DNA of 64,000 nt from Dysgonomonas sp. ZJ279 (GCF_011039205.1 NZ_JAAKEL010000003.1:1-64000), one strand, 5' to 3'; counted from the first letter of the stretch, positions 9,712 to 17,701 are shown. Notes: a model not told the origin generated them from the letters alone. Numbers and translations are program-made.

Positions 9712-9719
9712 CAAAGATA
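9712..9719 (-). promoter_or_regulatory. Candidate -7 element for the ABC-3C operon
   Basis: On the minus strand this reads TATCTTTG, a match to the Bacteroidota housekeeping -7 consensus TAnnTTTG, about 44 bp upstream of the first operon ATG. A well-spaced -33 TTTG is not obvious, so the call is tentative. Confidence 0.4.
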
Positions 9720-9794
9720 ATATATTTTTAATCAAATATTTATGAGTTTATTAAAAAAAAATATTGAGTTGGTGGTATTTTGATAAATTCTAGG

Positions 9795-9802
9795 TACATT
9801 TG
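9795..9802 (+). promoter_or_regulatory. Candidate -7 element reading toward the ssrA remnant
   Basis: TACATTTG matches TAnnTTTG. A TTGG-containing region about 21 bases upstream could serve as a weak -33 element. Transcription from here would end at the 9961-9996 terminator, giving a short non-coding transcript of about 190 nt. Confidence 0.3.
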
Positions 9803-9809
9803 CATTAAT

Positions 9810-9900
9810 AAGGAATTGAACTTTCGTCCAAAAGGAACTTGAACCTAGCAAGGTGGACAATAGTTGTTAAATGTGTTGACAAGTGCTTAAACGCATTGAC
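9810..9900. repeat. Clustered short direct repeats beside the presumed attachment site
   Basis: GGAATTGAACTT and GGAACTTGAACC lie about 22 bp apart (from 9822), and GTTGACA/ATTGACA recurs about 20 bp apart at 9875-9900. GTCCA...TGGAC forms a spaced inverted pair at about 9836-9858. Paired short repeats next to an att core are typical of tyrosine-integrase arm sites; that reading is inference. Confidence 0.3.
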
Positions 9901-9916
9901 ATATAAGGGGTTTACT

Positions 9917-9933
9917 AATCCCTCCAGCTCCAC
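9917..9933 (+). other. ssrA: tmRNA 3'-end remnant = probable attachment site (island boundary)
   Basis: AATCCCTCCAGCTCCAC matches the conserved 3' end of Bacteroidota tmRNA (T-arm 3' strand plus acceptor strand, ...TTCCCTCCAGCTCCA-CCA). The sequence just upstream (GGGGTTTACT) does not form a proper GTTCGAA-type T-arm, so only the last ~16-17 bases are tmRNA-like. It is followed 28 bp later by a strong intrinsic terminator, as expected downstream of ssrA. The simplest reading is the distal direct repeat left when an element integrated into the 3' end of ssrA; the intact tmRNA gene should lie beyond the left edge of the window. Identification is by memory of tmRNA ends. Confidence 0.55.
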
Positions 9934-9960
9934 TGAAAGACAATATAAAATGTATCTTAC

Positions 9961-9996
9961 TCCTGTAAACTAGACGTTTACAGGAATATTTTTTTT
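9961..9996 (+). terminator. Intrinsic terminator downstream of the ssrA remnant
   Basis: TCCTGTAAAC-TAGAC-GTTTACAGGA is a 9-10 bp perfect stem with a 4-5 nt loop, followed by ATATTTTTTTT. It is a strong rho-independent terminator and probably the original ssrA terminator. Confidence 0.85.
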
Positions 9997-10042
9997 ATAT
10001 GGTGTTAAAAAAAACATGATTTCAGGCATGTTTAACGTACAT

Positions 10043-10082
10043 AATCGCTGACAAAAATTTCTAGAAGCATCTGTCAGCGATT
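10043..10082. repeat. 11-bp perfect inverted repeat
   Basis: AATCGCTGACA and TGTCAGCGATT are separated by 18 bases, with a further partial copy (TTTGTCAGTCA) immediately after. No T-run follows, so it looks more like a protein-binding site or structured RNA than a terminator. The rest of 9669-10265 holds no gene I can support. Confidence 0.5.
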
Positions 10083-10265
10083 TGTCAGTCACGATAAATG
10101 TATCTTATTGAATATAAGGTAAATGCTGCATGTGTTTTTATATTAATCATTGCGCATTGTTTTACCTTCCCAAAAATGGAGTAAACAAATCAGAAAAGGA
10201 GTGGATTTATAATTTTGTTGCTATTGGAGGACAATTCGGGCTTAATAAAGTTATCCATATTTTAA

Positions 10266-11144
10266 TTATAGGCCTCGGTATTCTAAAGGTGTCATTCCTG
10301 TTACTTTTTTAAAGAAGCGCCCAAAATAAGTTGGGCTTGCAAAGTTCAACTCTTCAGAAAGTTCCAAAACAGTTAAGCTGGTAGATCTCAATAACATCTT
10401 GGCATTAAGGATAAATACTTCTTCAATCCAAGAATTGGCTGTCCGTCCTGTTACCTTTCTCACAACGTCGGACAAGTATTTTGGTGTAATGCACATTTCA
10501 TTAGCATAAAATGACACGAATCGTTCTTTGCTTTGCCCCCTTAATAGCAGCAGCATGAATTGCTCAGTAACTTCCTCTGCTCTCGATTTCTTACTCCTTG
10601 TAGATATATTTTCATCCTCCATATACATAGATGCGAGCTCTACGAGCAGAGCATAAAGAAGCCCTTGTATGGTTTCTTTTAAATAAAGAAGGTTTTGATT
10701 GCTGAAAGTCTCAGCTATAAATGAGTGATATCTCAATAAGTTTTGAATATTACTTTCTGATGTATGTAAAACAGGATTTAAAGCAACTTTACGGAGCATA
10801 TCCATATTTTTCGGAAAAGGGAAATCTGAAATAAAATCAAAAGAAAAGGAAAATACTTCTAATAGTAAGTCGTCGGTATTACTTAAACTTTCAATAATTT
10901 GTTTAGGTAGTATCGTCAGAATTGAGTTTTCGTCAACCGTATACTCCTTATAATTAACTCTAACCTGTGTTGTCCCGCGTTTACAAATACAGAAAGTGAT
11001 TCCATCAATAACAAAAGGTACATTAAATGAAATCATATCATCCATGGGACCTTTTTGGGTGTTAGAAATGATGAAGTCATTAATAATATAAGGAGATTTT
11101 AATCTCACATTTTCAATTTCTAATAAGGTTGGTTTCTTATTCAT
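10266..11144 (-). CDS. AraC-family transcriptional regulator
   Basis: 292 residues. The N-terminal part is a cupin-like sensor (CICKRGTTQVRVNYKEYTV; ILPKQIIESL). The C-terminus from about 190 is a two-HTH AraC domain: FYANEMCITPKYLSDVVRKV (first HTH), TGRTANSWIEE, then LTVLELSEELNFASPTYFGR and FFKKVTGMTPLEYR, the family signature. It is divergent from the FISUMP-domain genes at 11345 and separated from them by a palindrome at 11180-11208, so it may regulate them and itself. The effector is unknown. Confidence 0.92.
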   Translation of the reverse strand: MNKKPTLLEIENVRLKSPYIINDFIISNTQKGPMDDMISFNVPFVIDGITFCICKRGTTQVRVNYKEYTVDENSILTILPKQIIESLSNTDDLLLEVFSFSFDFISDFPFPKNMDMLRKVALNPVLHTSESNIQNLLRYHSFIAETFSNQNLLYLKETIQGLLYALLVELASMYMEDENISTRSKKSRAEEVTEQFMLLLLRGQSKERFVSFYANEMCITPKYLSDVVRKVTGRTANSWIEEVFILNAKMLLRSTSLTVLELSEELNFASPTYFGRFFKKVTGMTPLEYRGL

Positions 11145-11179
11145 CTTCTCATAATTTAAACTGAATAGTACACTCTGAT

Positions 11180-11208
11180 TTTCGCATAAGCCTCCTCCTT
11201 ATGCAAAA
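11180..11208. promoter_or_regulatory. Palindrome in the divergent AraC/FISUMP intergenic region
   Basis: GCATAAG (11184-11190) and CTTATGC (11198-11204) are separated by 7 bases and flanked by TTTTC/AAAAA that extend the symmetry. Two tandem ATAAGAT copies follow at about 11238-11254. The location between divergent genes suggests an operator; a short attenuator-type hairpin is the alternative. Confidence 0.45.
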
Positions 11209-11344
11209 ATAGGAAAAAATGAACATATCTCTAGCTTATAAGATACTATAAGATCGGTTATAATCCAAGATATTTGTGCCGTTAATTGAAAACTGGAATA
11301 TGAAAAGCCACGAATTTTTATTAACAACTAAAATGTTTAAACTC

Positions 11345-12649
11345 ATGAAAAGAGAATTCATGATCAGCTTATACTTTATTTTAAGCATAAATTTAATGCA
11401 GGCTCAAGTAACAATAGGCTCTGGAATCGCTCCGAATAGAGGTGTACTTCTTGACTTAAAAGAAAATGACACAGCAAATGGGGGGACTTCGGCTAGTAAA
11501 GGTTTATTATTGCCACGTGTAAGTATAATAAACTTAACCCCGACCAATGATTCTGAATTGGCTAAGTCAATAGGGAATACAACCGATGAGGGCTATGAAA
11601 TGAATACTCATACTGGGTTAGTAGTGTATAATACCAATACAATAGAAACTACAACAAGACGAATTTGCCCAGGTGTCCATTATTGGAATGGAGAAAAATG
11701 GATATCAATTAAAGTATATCCGGAGATGGAAACTAAAAAAGAACTTGAAGGTAAAATAAAAAAGGTTTATAATAAATTCAACGGACCTACTGATCCAATG
11801 TGGACTCAACTGGGGAAAAATCCACAAGACTACCCAATAGGAGCTACATCTAGCATAACAATGAAAGATGCCGATCTAAATATCTATAATACACAGCGCT
11901 ACTATGTAGGATATGTAACAGAAGTTGGTATGTTTAAGACCTCAACCAATGTGTCTTGTACAGATGTTCCCAAATGGATTCTTGTTTCTAAGAAAGAAGA
12001 AATTATTAATCCTTCTTTTTTAGATGGTGTGTGGACTGTAAACAACGTATATTCTACCCAAAAAGCCACAGGAGGAGCTTTTTCTTCGGGGCGATTAGCA
12101 CGGTTGAATCCGGCTTATTACAATAGCACTAATGGAGCTATTGAAGTAAGTCCTAATGCTATGCCATCAGGTACAATTAAGTATGGTGCAAATGTATCAG
12201 GAGTAAGTAAGAACATGACATCATCGCCTATTACATTTGCCAAAGAGTTTGGACTAATGTATTCTTGGGCGGATGCGATGGAAGTGTGCTCTTCAGGTTG
12301 GCATCTACCAAGTAATTACGAATGGGATGGAGTTGTCTTGGCTCATGGGGGAAATCTAGTTGCCAGTAGTGGTATGCGTAAAAATAGTAAATATTGGTAC
12401 ACATCTACTGATAGTTCTACAATCCAGTGGGGAGCAAATGATTTAGCAGCAGCAAATTTAGGATTTTTGGCTGTACCTTCTGGTTTCATTGATAGTACGG
12501 GAAAAGCAGCCAAAGGATTTGGTTATGCAGGGCATTGGTGGGCATCGTCAGATACAGGGAGCACTTGGTATATGCTTTCTGATGAAACTCAAATATTTGG
12601 ATCTATCAATTCAGGGTACTATCAATCTGTCCGCTGTGTGAAAGACTAA
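11345..12649 (+). CDS. Exported FISUMP (Fib_succ_major)-domain protein
   Basis: The frame is open from a GTG at 11276, but the most likely start is ATG 11345, giving the signal peptide MKREFMISLYFILSINLMQA cleaved before QVTIGSG; ATG 11300 or 11333 are alternatives. The mature N-terminus VTIGSGIAPNRGVLLDLKEN and HTGLVVYNT...GVHYWNGEKW are typical of Bacteroidales surface proteins. The C-terminal ~170 residues form the Fibrobacter major-paralogue (FISUMP) domain: CSSGWHLPSNYEWDGV, GHWWASSD and the terminal YYQSVRCVKD. Function of the family is unknown, probably extracellular binding. It is followed 23 bp later by a paralogue, so the two likely form an operon. Confidence 0.8.
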   Translation: MKREFMISLYFILSINLMQAQVTIGSGIAPNRGVLLDLKENDTANGGTSASKGLLLPRVSIINLTPTNDSELAKSIGNTTDEGYEMNTHTGLVVYNTNTIETTTRRICPGVHYWNGEKWISIKVYPEMETKKELEGKIKKVYNKFNGPTDPMWTQLGKNPQDYPIGATSSITMKDADLNIYNTQRYYVGYVTEVGMFKTSTNVSCTDVPKWILVSKKEEIINPSFLDGVWTVNNVYSTQKATGGAFSSGRLARLNPAYYNSTNGAIEVSPNAMPSGTIKYGANVSGVSKNMTSSPITFAKEFGLMYSWADAMEVCSSGWHLPSNYEWDGVVLAHGGNLVASSGMRKNSKYWYTSTDSSTIQWGANDLAAANLGFLAVPSGFIDSTGKAAKGFGYAGHWWASSDTGSTWYMLSDETQIFGSINSGYYQSVRCVKD

Positions 12650-12672
12650 TTTTTCAAACAACATTCTTCTAC

Positions 12673-14181
12673 ATGATGAAAATTCAAATAATATGCCTCG
12701 CATTTTTTCTTATGTTATTCTCTAATATGATTTATGGACAAGTGACCATCGGTTCGGGCGAACCTCCTGCTAGTGGATCACTGCTAGATTTGAAGCAAGA
12801 GGGTGAAACAACAAAAGGATTAGGGCTACCTCGTGTAGTATTGACAGAATTGGAACCAGAGCAAGGAAAGCTTTCAGAATCTATAAATGGAGGCACAGGC
12901 GATTGGGATGAAGCTGGGCATATAGGCTTATTAGTATATCATGTAACTTCCACAGTTGACATATGTGAAAGTATACCCGCTGGTATATATGTATGGAATG
13001 GCAAAAAATGGCAAAAACTAGGTTTGAAAAAAGAAATATTGAGACCAGTAAAAGAGTTGCCTATTACCTCAAAAAAAGGCTTAGATCAGCCTAACTCTTA
13101 TATTGTAACAGAGCCTAGTATCTTGAGAATACCTATTGATAAAGCGGTAAAGGTTTGGGATGGTTCTTCTTGGAAAACAGCAGGGACTGACAGCCCAGCA
13201 AATACACCATTGCTTCCTACAAGGAATTTCTCTTCAAATCTTAGTGCAGAATTGATCTGGACTGATAACCAATGTGGAAGGGTGATTCTCAATGCTCCAA
13301 AGCTAGAAGTAAAAGATAATCTGATAGAAGTATGGATAGGAGACGAAAAAGGAAATGCTTTAATAGCATTAAAAGATGGCAACGATATTGTTTGGAGTTG
13401 GCATATTTGGGCTACTGATATGCCTACATCTACCGACTATGTACACAACACGGGAAAGCAAACAAATCGATGGATGGATAGAAATCTAGGGGCTACTTCG
13501 GCTATGTCACAAGACATCAATAGTCTTGGACTGCTCTATCAATGGGGACGCAAAGACCCTTTTGTAAGTGGTAGAGCTTACGAAGGGAATCAATGGAGGA
13601 GTGTTAAAAAGACAATTTATGCAGTTGATGGATCAGTCAAAAATGAAGATACACCACAAGCAGTAGTAAGTTCTGAAACCACAAATTTGACAAGTAGTAT
13701 CAGCAATCCACTAAGGTTTATAACTGGAGGGTCAATCTCTGGTGACTGGTACTCTACAACAAACCTAAGATGGGATACGCGCTGGGGCAATAAGTCTACA
13801 GTTCTCACTACTCAAAAATCGGTGACTGACCCATGTCCTGACGGTTGGCGTGTACCTAGCTTCAACGGATTGAGCGACAGTGACTCTCCATGGACAAAAA
13901 TTAATATTAATACGACTAAACCAACTGACTATATAGCTACAACCCTTGATAAAGGATATTATTTTATAGAGTCTTCCTACTTTCTTGGTTGGTATCCTAT
14001 TTCAGGTTATCGAGGGGATAGTGCAGGTTCTTTGCACAATGTGGGTTATGGTGGTTATCATTGGTCTGCTTCTCCTTCCAATAATGGGGCTCGTAGTCTA
14101 GGTTTCAATAAAGACAATATTACCCCATGGAATAATAACACTCGTGCCAACGGATTCTCTGTTCGTTGTGTGCAAGAGTAA
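12673..14181 (+). CDS. Exported FISUMP-domain protein, paralogue of the upstream gene
   Basis: 502 residues, with signal peptide MMKIQIICLAFFLMLFSNMIYG before QVTIGSGEPPASG, the same mature N-terminal motif as its neighbour. A middle Ig/PKD-like stretch (about 110-240) precedes a C-terminal FISUMP domain with WMDRNLGATS (about 270), YQWGRKDPF, PCPDGWRVPSFNGL and the ending GFSVRCVQE. The two genes look like a tandem duplication that diverged in the middle. Likely surface-exposed or secreted; ligand unknown. Confidence 0.8.
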   Translation: MMKIQIICLAFFLMLFSNMIYGQVTIGSGEPPASGSLLDLKQEGETTKGLGLPRVVLTELEPEQGKLSESINGGTGDWDEAGHIGLLVYHVTSTVDICESIPAGIYVWNGKKWQKLGLKKEILRPVKELPITSKKGLDQPNSYIVTEPSILRIPIDKAVKVWDGSSWKTAGTDSPANTPLLPTRNFSSNLSAELIWTDNQCGRVILNAPKLEVKDNLIEVWIGDEKGNALIALKDGNDIVWSWHIWATDMPTSTDYVHNTGKQTNRWMDRNLGATSAMSQDINSLGLLYQWGRKDPFVSGRAYEGNQWRSVKKTIYAVDGSVKNEDTPQAVVSSETTNLTSSISNPLRFITGGSISGDWYSTTNLRWDTRWGNKSTVLTTQKSVTDPCPDGWRVPSFNGLSDSDSPWTKININTTKPTDYIATTLDKGYYFIESSYFLGWYPISGYRGDSAGSLHNVGYGGYHWSASPSNNGARSLGFNKDNITPWNNNTRANGFSVRCVQE

Positions 14182-14259
14182 AAGAAGATTTCTTTGGCCC
14201 ATTTTGGGTGCTATATTGTTCTACCTACTTTTGTGTGTTTTTTTTAAGATAATATAATA

Positions 14260-15249
14260 ATGACGAATTATAACGATAAGATAATTAGGATAATCAAAGA
14301 GATTATTCCAGAAGGTACTAGCATACCTTGCGTTTTGACAGATACTTTATTATTAGGAAAAGAAAGCGTCTATAGGAGAATTAGGGGTGAGGTGTGTTTT
14401 ACTTTGGAAGAAGTTGTTAAGCTTGCGAATAAATTTCAGTTTTCTCTAGACAAAGCATTAGATATTACTCGGAAAGAAACTTCTTATTTTAGTTTAACTC
14501 TACCCAATTCTACTGTCAAAATAGAAGGTTATGGAGATCGATTATCTTCATTTATAAGTTTTTTCAAGAAAATGAAAAAAGACCCTAACTCAATGGCTAG
14601 ATATGCATCTAACACTTTGCCATATTCTTTCTATTTTACGCATGAGAATTTGGCTAGATTTTTATATTTTAAATGGTTATATCAGTCAGGAGAGGATTTA
14701 TCACATATGACTGTAAAAGATATTGTTATCCCTAAACATGTACTAGATCTTCAAACACAGTTTGTTGTGGAAACCAAGTGTTTGAGTAATTCTGTTTTCA
14801 TTCTTGATCGTAATGTTTTTTCTTCCATAAAGTACGATATAGAGTGTTTTTATGGTTTACATTTAATTGACTCGGAAGATATAAAGCTAATTCAGAATGA
14901 ATTATTTTCAATTTTGGATGATTTGGAATTGATGGCAAATAATGGCGCATATAATACGGGAGCCAAAGTAGAAATATATCTATCAAATATAGACTTAGAA
15001 GCAACGTATAGCCATTTTGAATATGTAGATGAACAATGTGCACATTTGATATTGTATGGCATAAGTGGCGTAGATACTGAATCGACTGATGTTTGTGAAA
15101 AACAGAAGATTTGGATAGACTCTTTAAAAAAGAATTCAACCTTGATTTCAGAGAGTGGAAAGATGCAAAGATATGGTTATCTCCATAGCCAAAGAAATGA
15201 GGTCCATTCTCTCAGCGATTATTTCGTTAAATGTACATCTTCAAACTGA
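14260..15249 (+). CDS. Cytosolic protein with N-terminal HTH-like segment, function unknown
   Basis: 329 residues, no signal peptide or membrane segment. The first 65 residues resemble an XRE/lambda-repressor-type HTH (LLLGKESVYRRIRGEVCFTL then EEVVKLANKFQF). The remaining ~260 residues are helical and match no family I can name. It lies 78 bp downstream of the FISUMP pair on the same strand, so it may be a regulator associated with them. The 3' end faces a decayed minus-strand region. Confidence 0.55.
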   Translation: MTNYNDKIIRIIKEIIPEGTSIPCVLTDTLLLGKESVYRRIRGEVCFTLEEVVKLANKFQFSLDKALDITRKETSYFSLTLPNSTVKIEGYGDRLSSFISFFKKMKKDPNSMARYASNTLPYSFYFTHENLARFLYFKWLYQSGEDLSHMTVKDIVIPKHVLDLQTQFVVETKCLSNSVFILDRNVFSSIKYDIECFYGLHLIDSEDIKLIQNELFSILDDLELMANNGAYNTGAKVEIYLSNIDLEATYSHFEYVDEQCAHLILYGISGVDTESTDVCEKQKIWIDSLKKNSTLISESGKMQRYGYLHSQRNEVHSLSDYFVKCTSSN

Positions 15250-15407
15250 GGTTCGCTAGCTATATGTTTCCAAAAAGAGTTCTCGTATCGACTGCTTTTG
15301 TTTTTCTTTATGTCTTTCTCTAATTTTAGTAATATTTTCTGCTGATCTGCCATGTCTGTATCTCTTTTGATGAAATTACAACCCGCAAAGGTAGATACAT
15401 AGCTGTG

Positions 15408-15655
15408 CTAAAAAACTGTATTCTTTCTGTTATCAGCTACCGCAATTAATAGCTTCTCTACATCGTTAGCCTTGCAATAGAATGAACCTATAATCATGGA
15501 AAAAGACAGCTTTCCGGTATCACGATAGGTTTGTAAAGTACGCTCAGTAATATTCAGATATGATACACAAAACTCTACAAAATTGATATAAGTAAAAATG
15601 AAGCCACACTCTGCACCGGAAATATTGCTAATGATTATATTTATGTCGTATTATC
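15408..15655 (-). pseudogene. Relic of a mobile-element-type HTH/excisionase-like protein
   Basis: Minus-strand frame of about 80 codons without an ATG. It contains SYLNITERTLQTYRDTGKLS then FYCKANDVEKLL, the MerR-like HTH pattern (ISxRTLQxYRDxGxLPF...YxxxDVExLL) of small DNA-binding proteins found in Bacteroidota conjugative or mobilisable elements. It ends at TAG (15408-15410). Lack of a start suggests a fragment. A 44-codon frame downstream (MADQQKILLKLEKDIKK, about 15219-15352, minus) may belong to the same remnant. No other gene is seen in 15250-15706. Confidence 0.5.
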
Positions 15656-15706
15656 ATAAAAATGGTACAAAGTTAAGATAATTTTGTGGCATTTGTTAAT
15701 TAAGAT

Positions 15707-16813
15707 TTACTCATTAATTACCCCCAGATACCGATCTTTCAATTCCTTTATCTTTCCTAAATCATAGAGTTTGATCAACTCTACTGATATACGATCCATT
15801 AAGTCGCTATGTTTTTTGTTTGCAGCAAAAGCATATTTGTCGGGATGAAAAAGATTCCCTGCTACTTTTATATTTTTCCCGCCATTTGTATGCACCCAAT
15901 ATTCCAATACAGGGGCATCGCCTACAACAGCATGCACTTTGTCATTGACTAAGCCTTCGGCCGCATCCATAATATTATCATAGGGAAGAGTGCGAATGCT
16001 CATGGTTGCCAGATATTGTTCTTCGACTCCTCCAACTTCAACACCAACTAATTTTCCCGGTAAGTCATATAAGGTACTGATTTCGGAGGTGAGAGTTATT
16101 TTTGTCATGCTGCTAGTTATAGTAGAAGTAACATAGGCTACTAATCCTATCCCAAAAAGCATCCATATCACAGACATCACATGGCCTATCCAGCCTAACT
16201 CTTTGGCTTCTAATGCCCCGGTCTTTACCGCAACCATCAAGGTATAAAGGCTTAAGGCGATTCCATCACTCCATTTTTTCGGATAACTCGGATCCTTGTA
16301 ACGAAAAAAAACTGTCAGCAAAAAAGTAATAATCACAATTATTAGAATTATCCACAGATAAGAATGCAATTGCCCGTTTCTTTTCATTTCATCCCACAAT
16401 GTCCCTTTTTGATCATCTTTCACCATAATACGAAGACCGGCGTCGTACCAGGGGAAAGAAAATTTTATGATCTGAGCTCTATCATAAGTAACAGTCAAAT
16501 TAGTAACAGCAATTTCAATTTCTCCTGATTGTAGCGCTTTGATAAGACTTTCTAACGAATTATACACTACATATTCTGTTGATAAATGCAGTTGATTTTC
16601 AACCATTTCCCATAAATCGATAGCCATACCCGAATACCAGCCATCTTCTTCGACCATAACAAAAGGAGGACTTATGAAAATACCCACCCTGACTCGTTGT
16701 AAAGTAACTTCATTCAAAACCTGACCTTTAGCTTGTATACCAATAAACAAGAAAATCGTTAGTAGAAATCTTCGGCTGAATCTTCTACATTTTAAATTCC
16801 AATACTTATCCAT
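15707..16813 (-). CDS. Prokaryotic ionotropic-glutamate-receptor-like channel
   Basis: 368 residues. A signal peptide (ends about residue 30) is followed by a periplasmic substrate-binding lobe (about 40-140; VRVGIFISPPFVM, EIEIAVTNLTVTYDRA). Then come TM1 (151-171), a re-entrant pore-like segment (about 182-203) and TM2 (about 207-230) running into YVTSTITSSMTKITL, the equivalent of the iGluR SYTANLAAF segment. The second binding lobe is 240-365 (GKLVGVEVGGVEEQYL, DAVVGDAP-like). This S1-TM-P-TM-S2 order is that of GluR0-type channels. The pore segment (TLMVAVKTGA) lacks the TVGYG potassium filter of GluR0, so ion selectivity is uncertain. Ligand, presumably an amino acid, is inferred. Confidence 0.8.
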   Translation of the reverse strand: MDKYWNLKCRRFSRRFLLTIFLFIGIQAKGQVLNEVTLQRVRVGIFISPPFVMVEEDGWYSGMAIDLWEMVENQLHLSTEYVVYNSLESLIKALQSGEIEIAVTNLTVTYDRAQIIKFSFPWYDAGLRIMVKDDQKGTLWDEMKRNGQLHSYLWIILIIVIITFLLTVFFRYKDPSYPKKWSDGIALSLYTLMVAVKTGALEAKELGWIGHVMSVIWMLFGIGLVAYVTSTITSSMTKITLTSEISTLYDLPGKLVGVEVGGVEEQYLATMSIRTLPYDNIMDAAEGLVNDKVHAVVGDAPVLEYWVHTNGGKNIKVAGNLFHPDKYAFAANKKHSDLMDRISVELIKLYDLGKIKELKDRYLGVINE

Positions 16814-16929
16814 AGCTATTGCATACGTGTTAAATTTTAGTACTAAACCATTTACACGACAGATACGAGATTAAAAATATAAATCAGAGATATACTTTTG
16901 ACAACACTTTATGACGAAAGATGATCGCT

Positions 16930-17213
16930 TCACTTTTCATCGATTATCGTACCATACTCTCTTATTTTCCTATTATAAATCTGCTTCGTTATATCTTGTA
17001 GTAATTCCACTTTCGGAACCAACGCATCAATATCCTCTTTGGTAACTAGAAAATCGGGATTGTGGCGAGTTTCGACATAAGCCACTTTAATGAGATTGAA
17101 TAAGCGTTTTTCTTCGGCTTGAGGTAAGCGTTTTTGAATCAGCTTTCCAATGCAATTCAGGTCTGCTTGTTTCTCTTTGGTAAATATGCAATAGACTTTC
17201 TCATCGAATATAT
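16930..17213 (-). pseudogene. 3' fragment of an MNT-HEPN gene, homologous to the gene at 1-725
   Basis: Minus-strand frame without a start, ending at TGA (16930-16932). It reads LPQAEEKRLFNLIKVAYVET, then NPDFLVTKEDIDALVPKVEL and LQDITKQI. The protein at 1-725 has AEEKRLFELIKAAYVNG, PDFVVTKEDIDALIPKVEL and LRDITKRI at its C-terminus, so the two are clear homologues. Only the last third of the HEPN domain remains. Elsewhere in 16814-17701 I see no gene; 17214-17701 is AT-rich leader DNA ahead of the injection-system locus. Confidence 0.8.
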
Positions 17214-17701
17214 TTTATCTCACGAAGATATAAAGATAAGTAAAATATAAATTCATTTTTCGTGTTTAATTTTTGCTTTTTATTTTCGTAAATGATTAGG
17301 TATAAATAATCTATATGTTATTAATTAATGTTGTTACATCACTCTATTTGTAATAAATCTTATGATTTATTTTAGAGAACCCAAACTGGCCAAAGTGCCG
17401 ACAGGTTTCCAAGATCCGTGGTGTGATATTTAAAAACAGGCAGTTGTTAGATTATTCTCAGAGGAAATTAAAGATCATAATATTAAATATTGGGGCTGTA
17501 TATTGTTATGCTTTTTAAATTTTTTTTGTAATAATCTATTAATGATTACAAATACTATTGCTTTTTGATATAATTTTATTAGCTATATTGATACAGATAT
17601 ATTTTGTAAAAATCTCATCATTTACGTAGCGCTATTCTTTACAGAACATATTCTTTTATTAGAACCTGGAAGATTAAATTAATTTCAAAAATAATAAAGA
17701 T

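Noticed and set aside
9822-9870. Possible tRNA, because the reverse strand shows GGTTCAAGTTCC and AGTTCAATTCC
   Set aside because: T-loop-like words only; no acceptor, D-arm or anticodon arm can be folded around them.
10130-10312. 60-codon plus-strand ORF next to the AraC gene
   Set aside because: Its 3' half overlaps the AraC coding region on the other strand and it has no recognisable motif or promoter.
15219-15352. 44-codon minus-strand frame MADQQKILL...
   Set aside because: Too short and unrecognised, overlapping the end of the HTH-like gene; kept only as part of the relic note.
17350-17440. Short plus-strand frame MIYFREPKLAKVP...
   Set aside because: About 24 codons, no homologue recognised; likely chance within AT-rich leader DNA.
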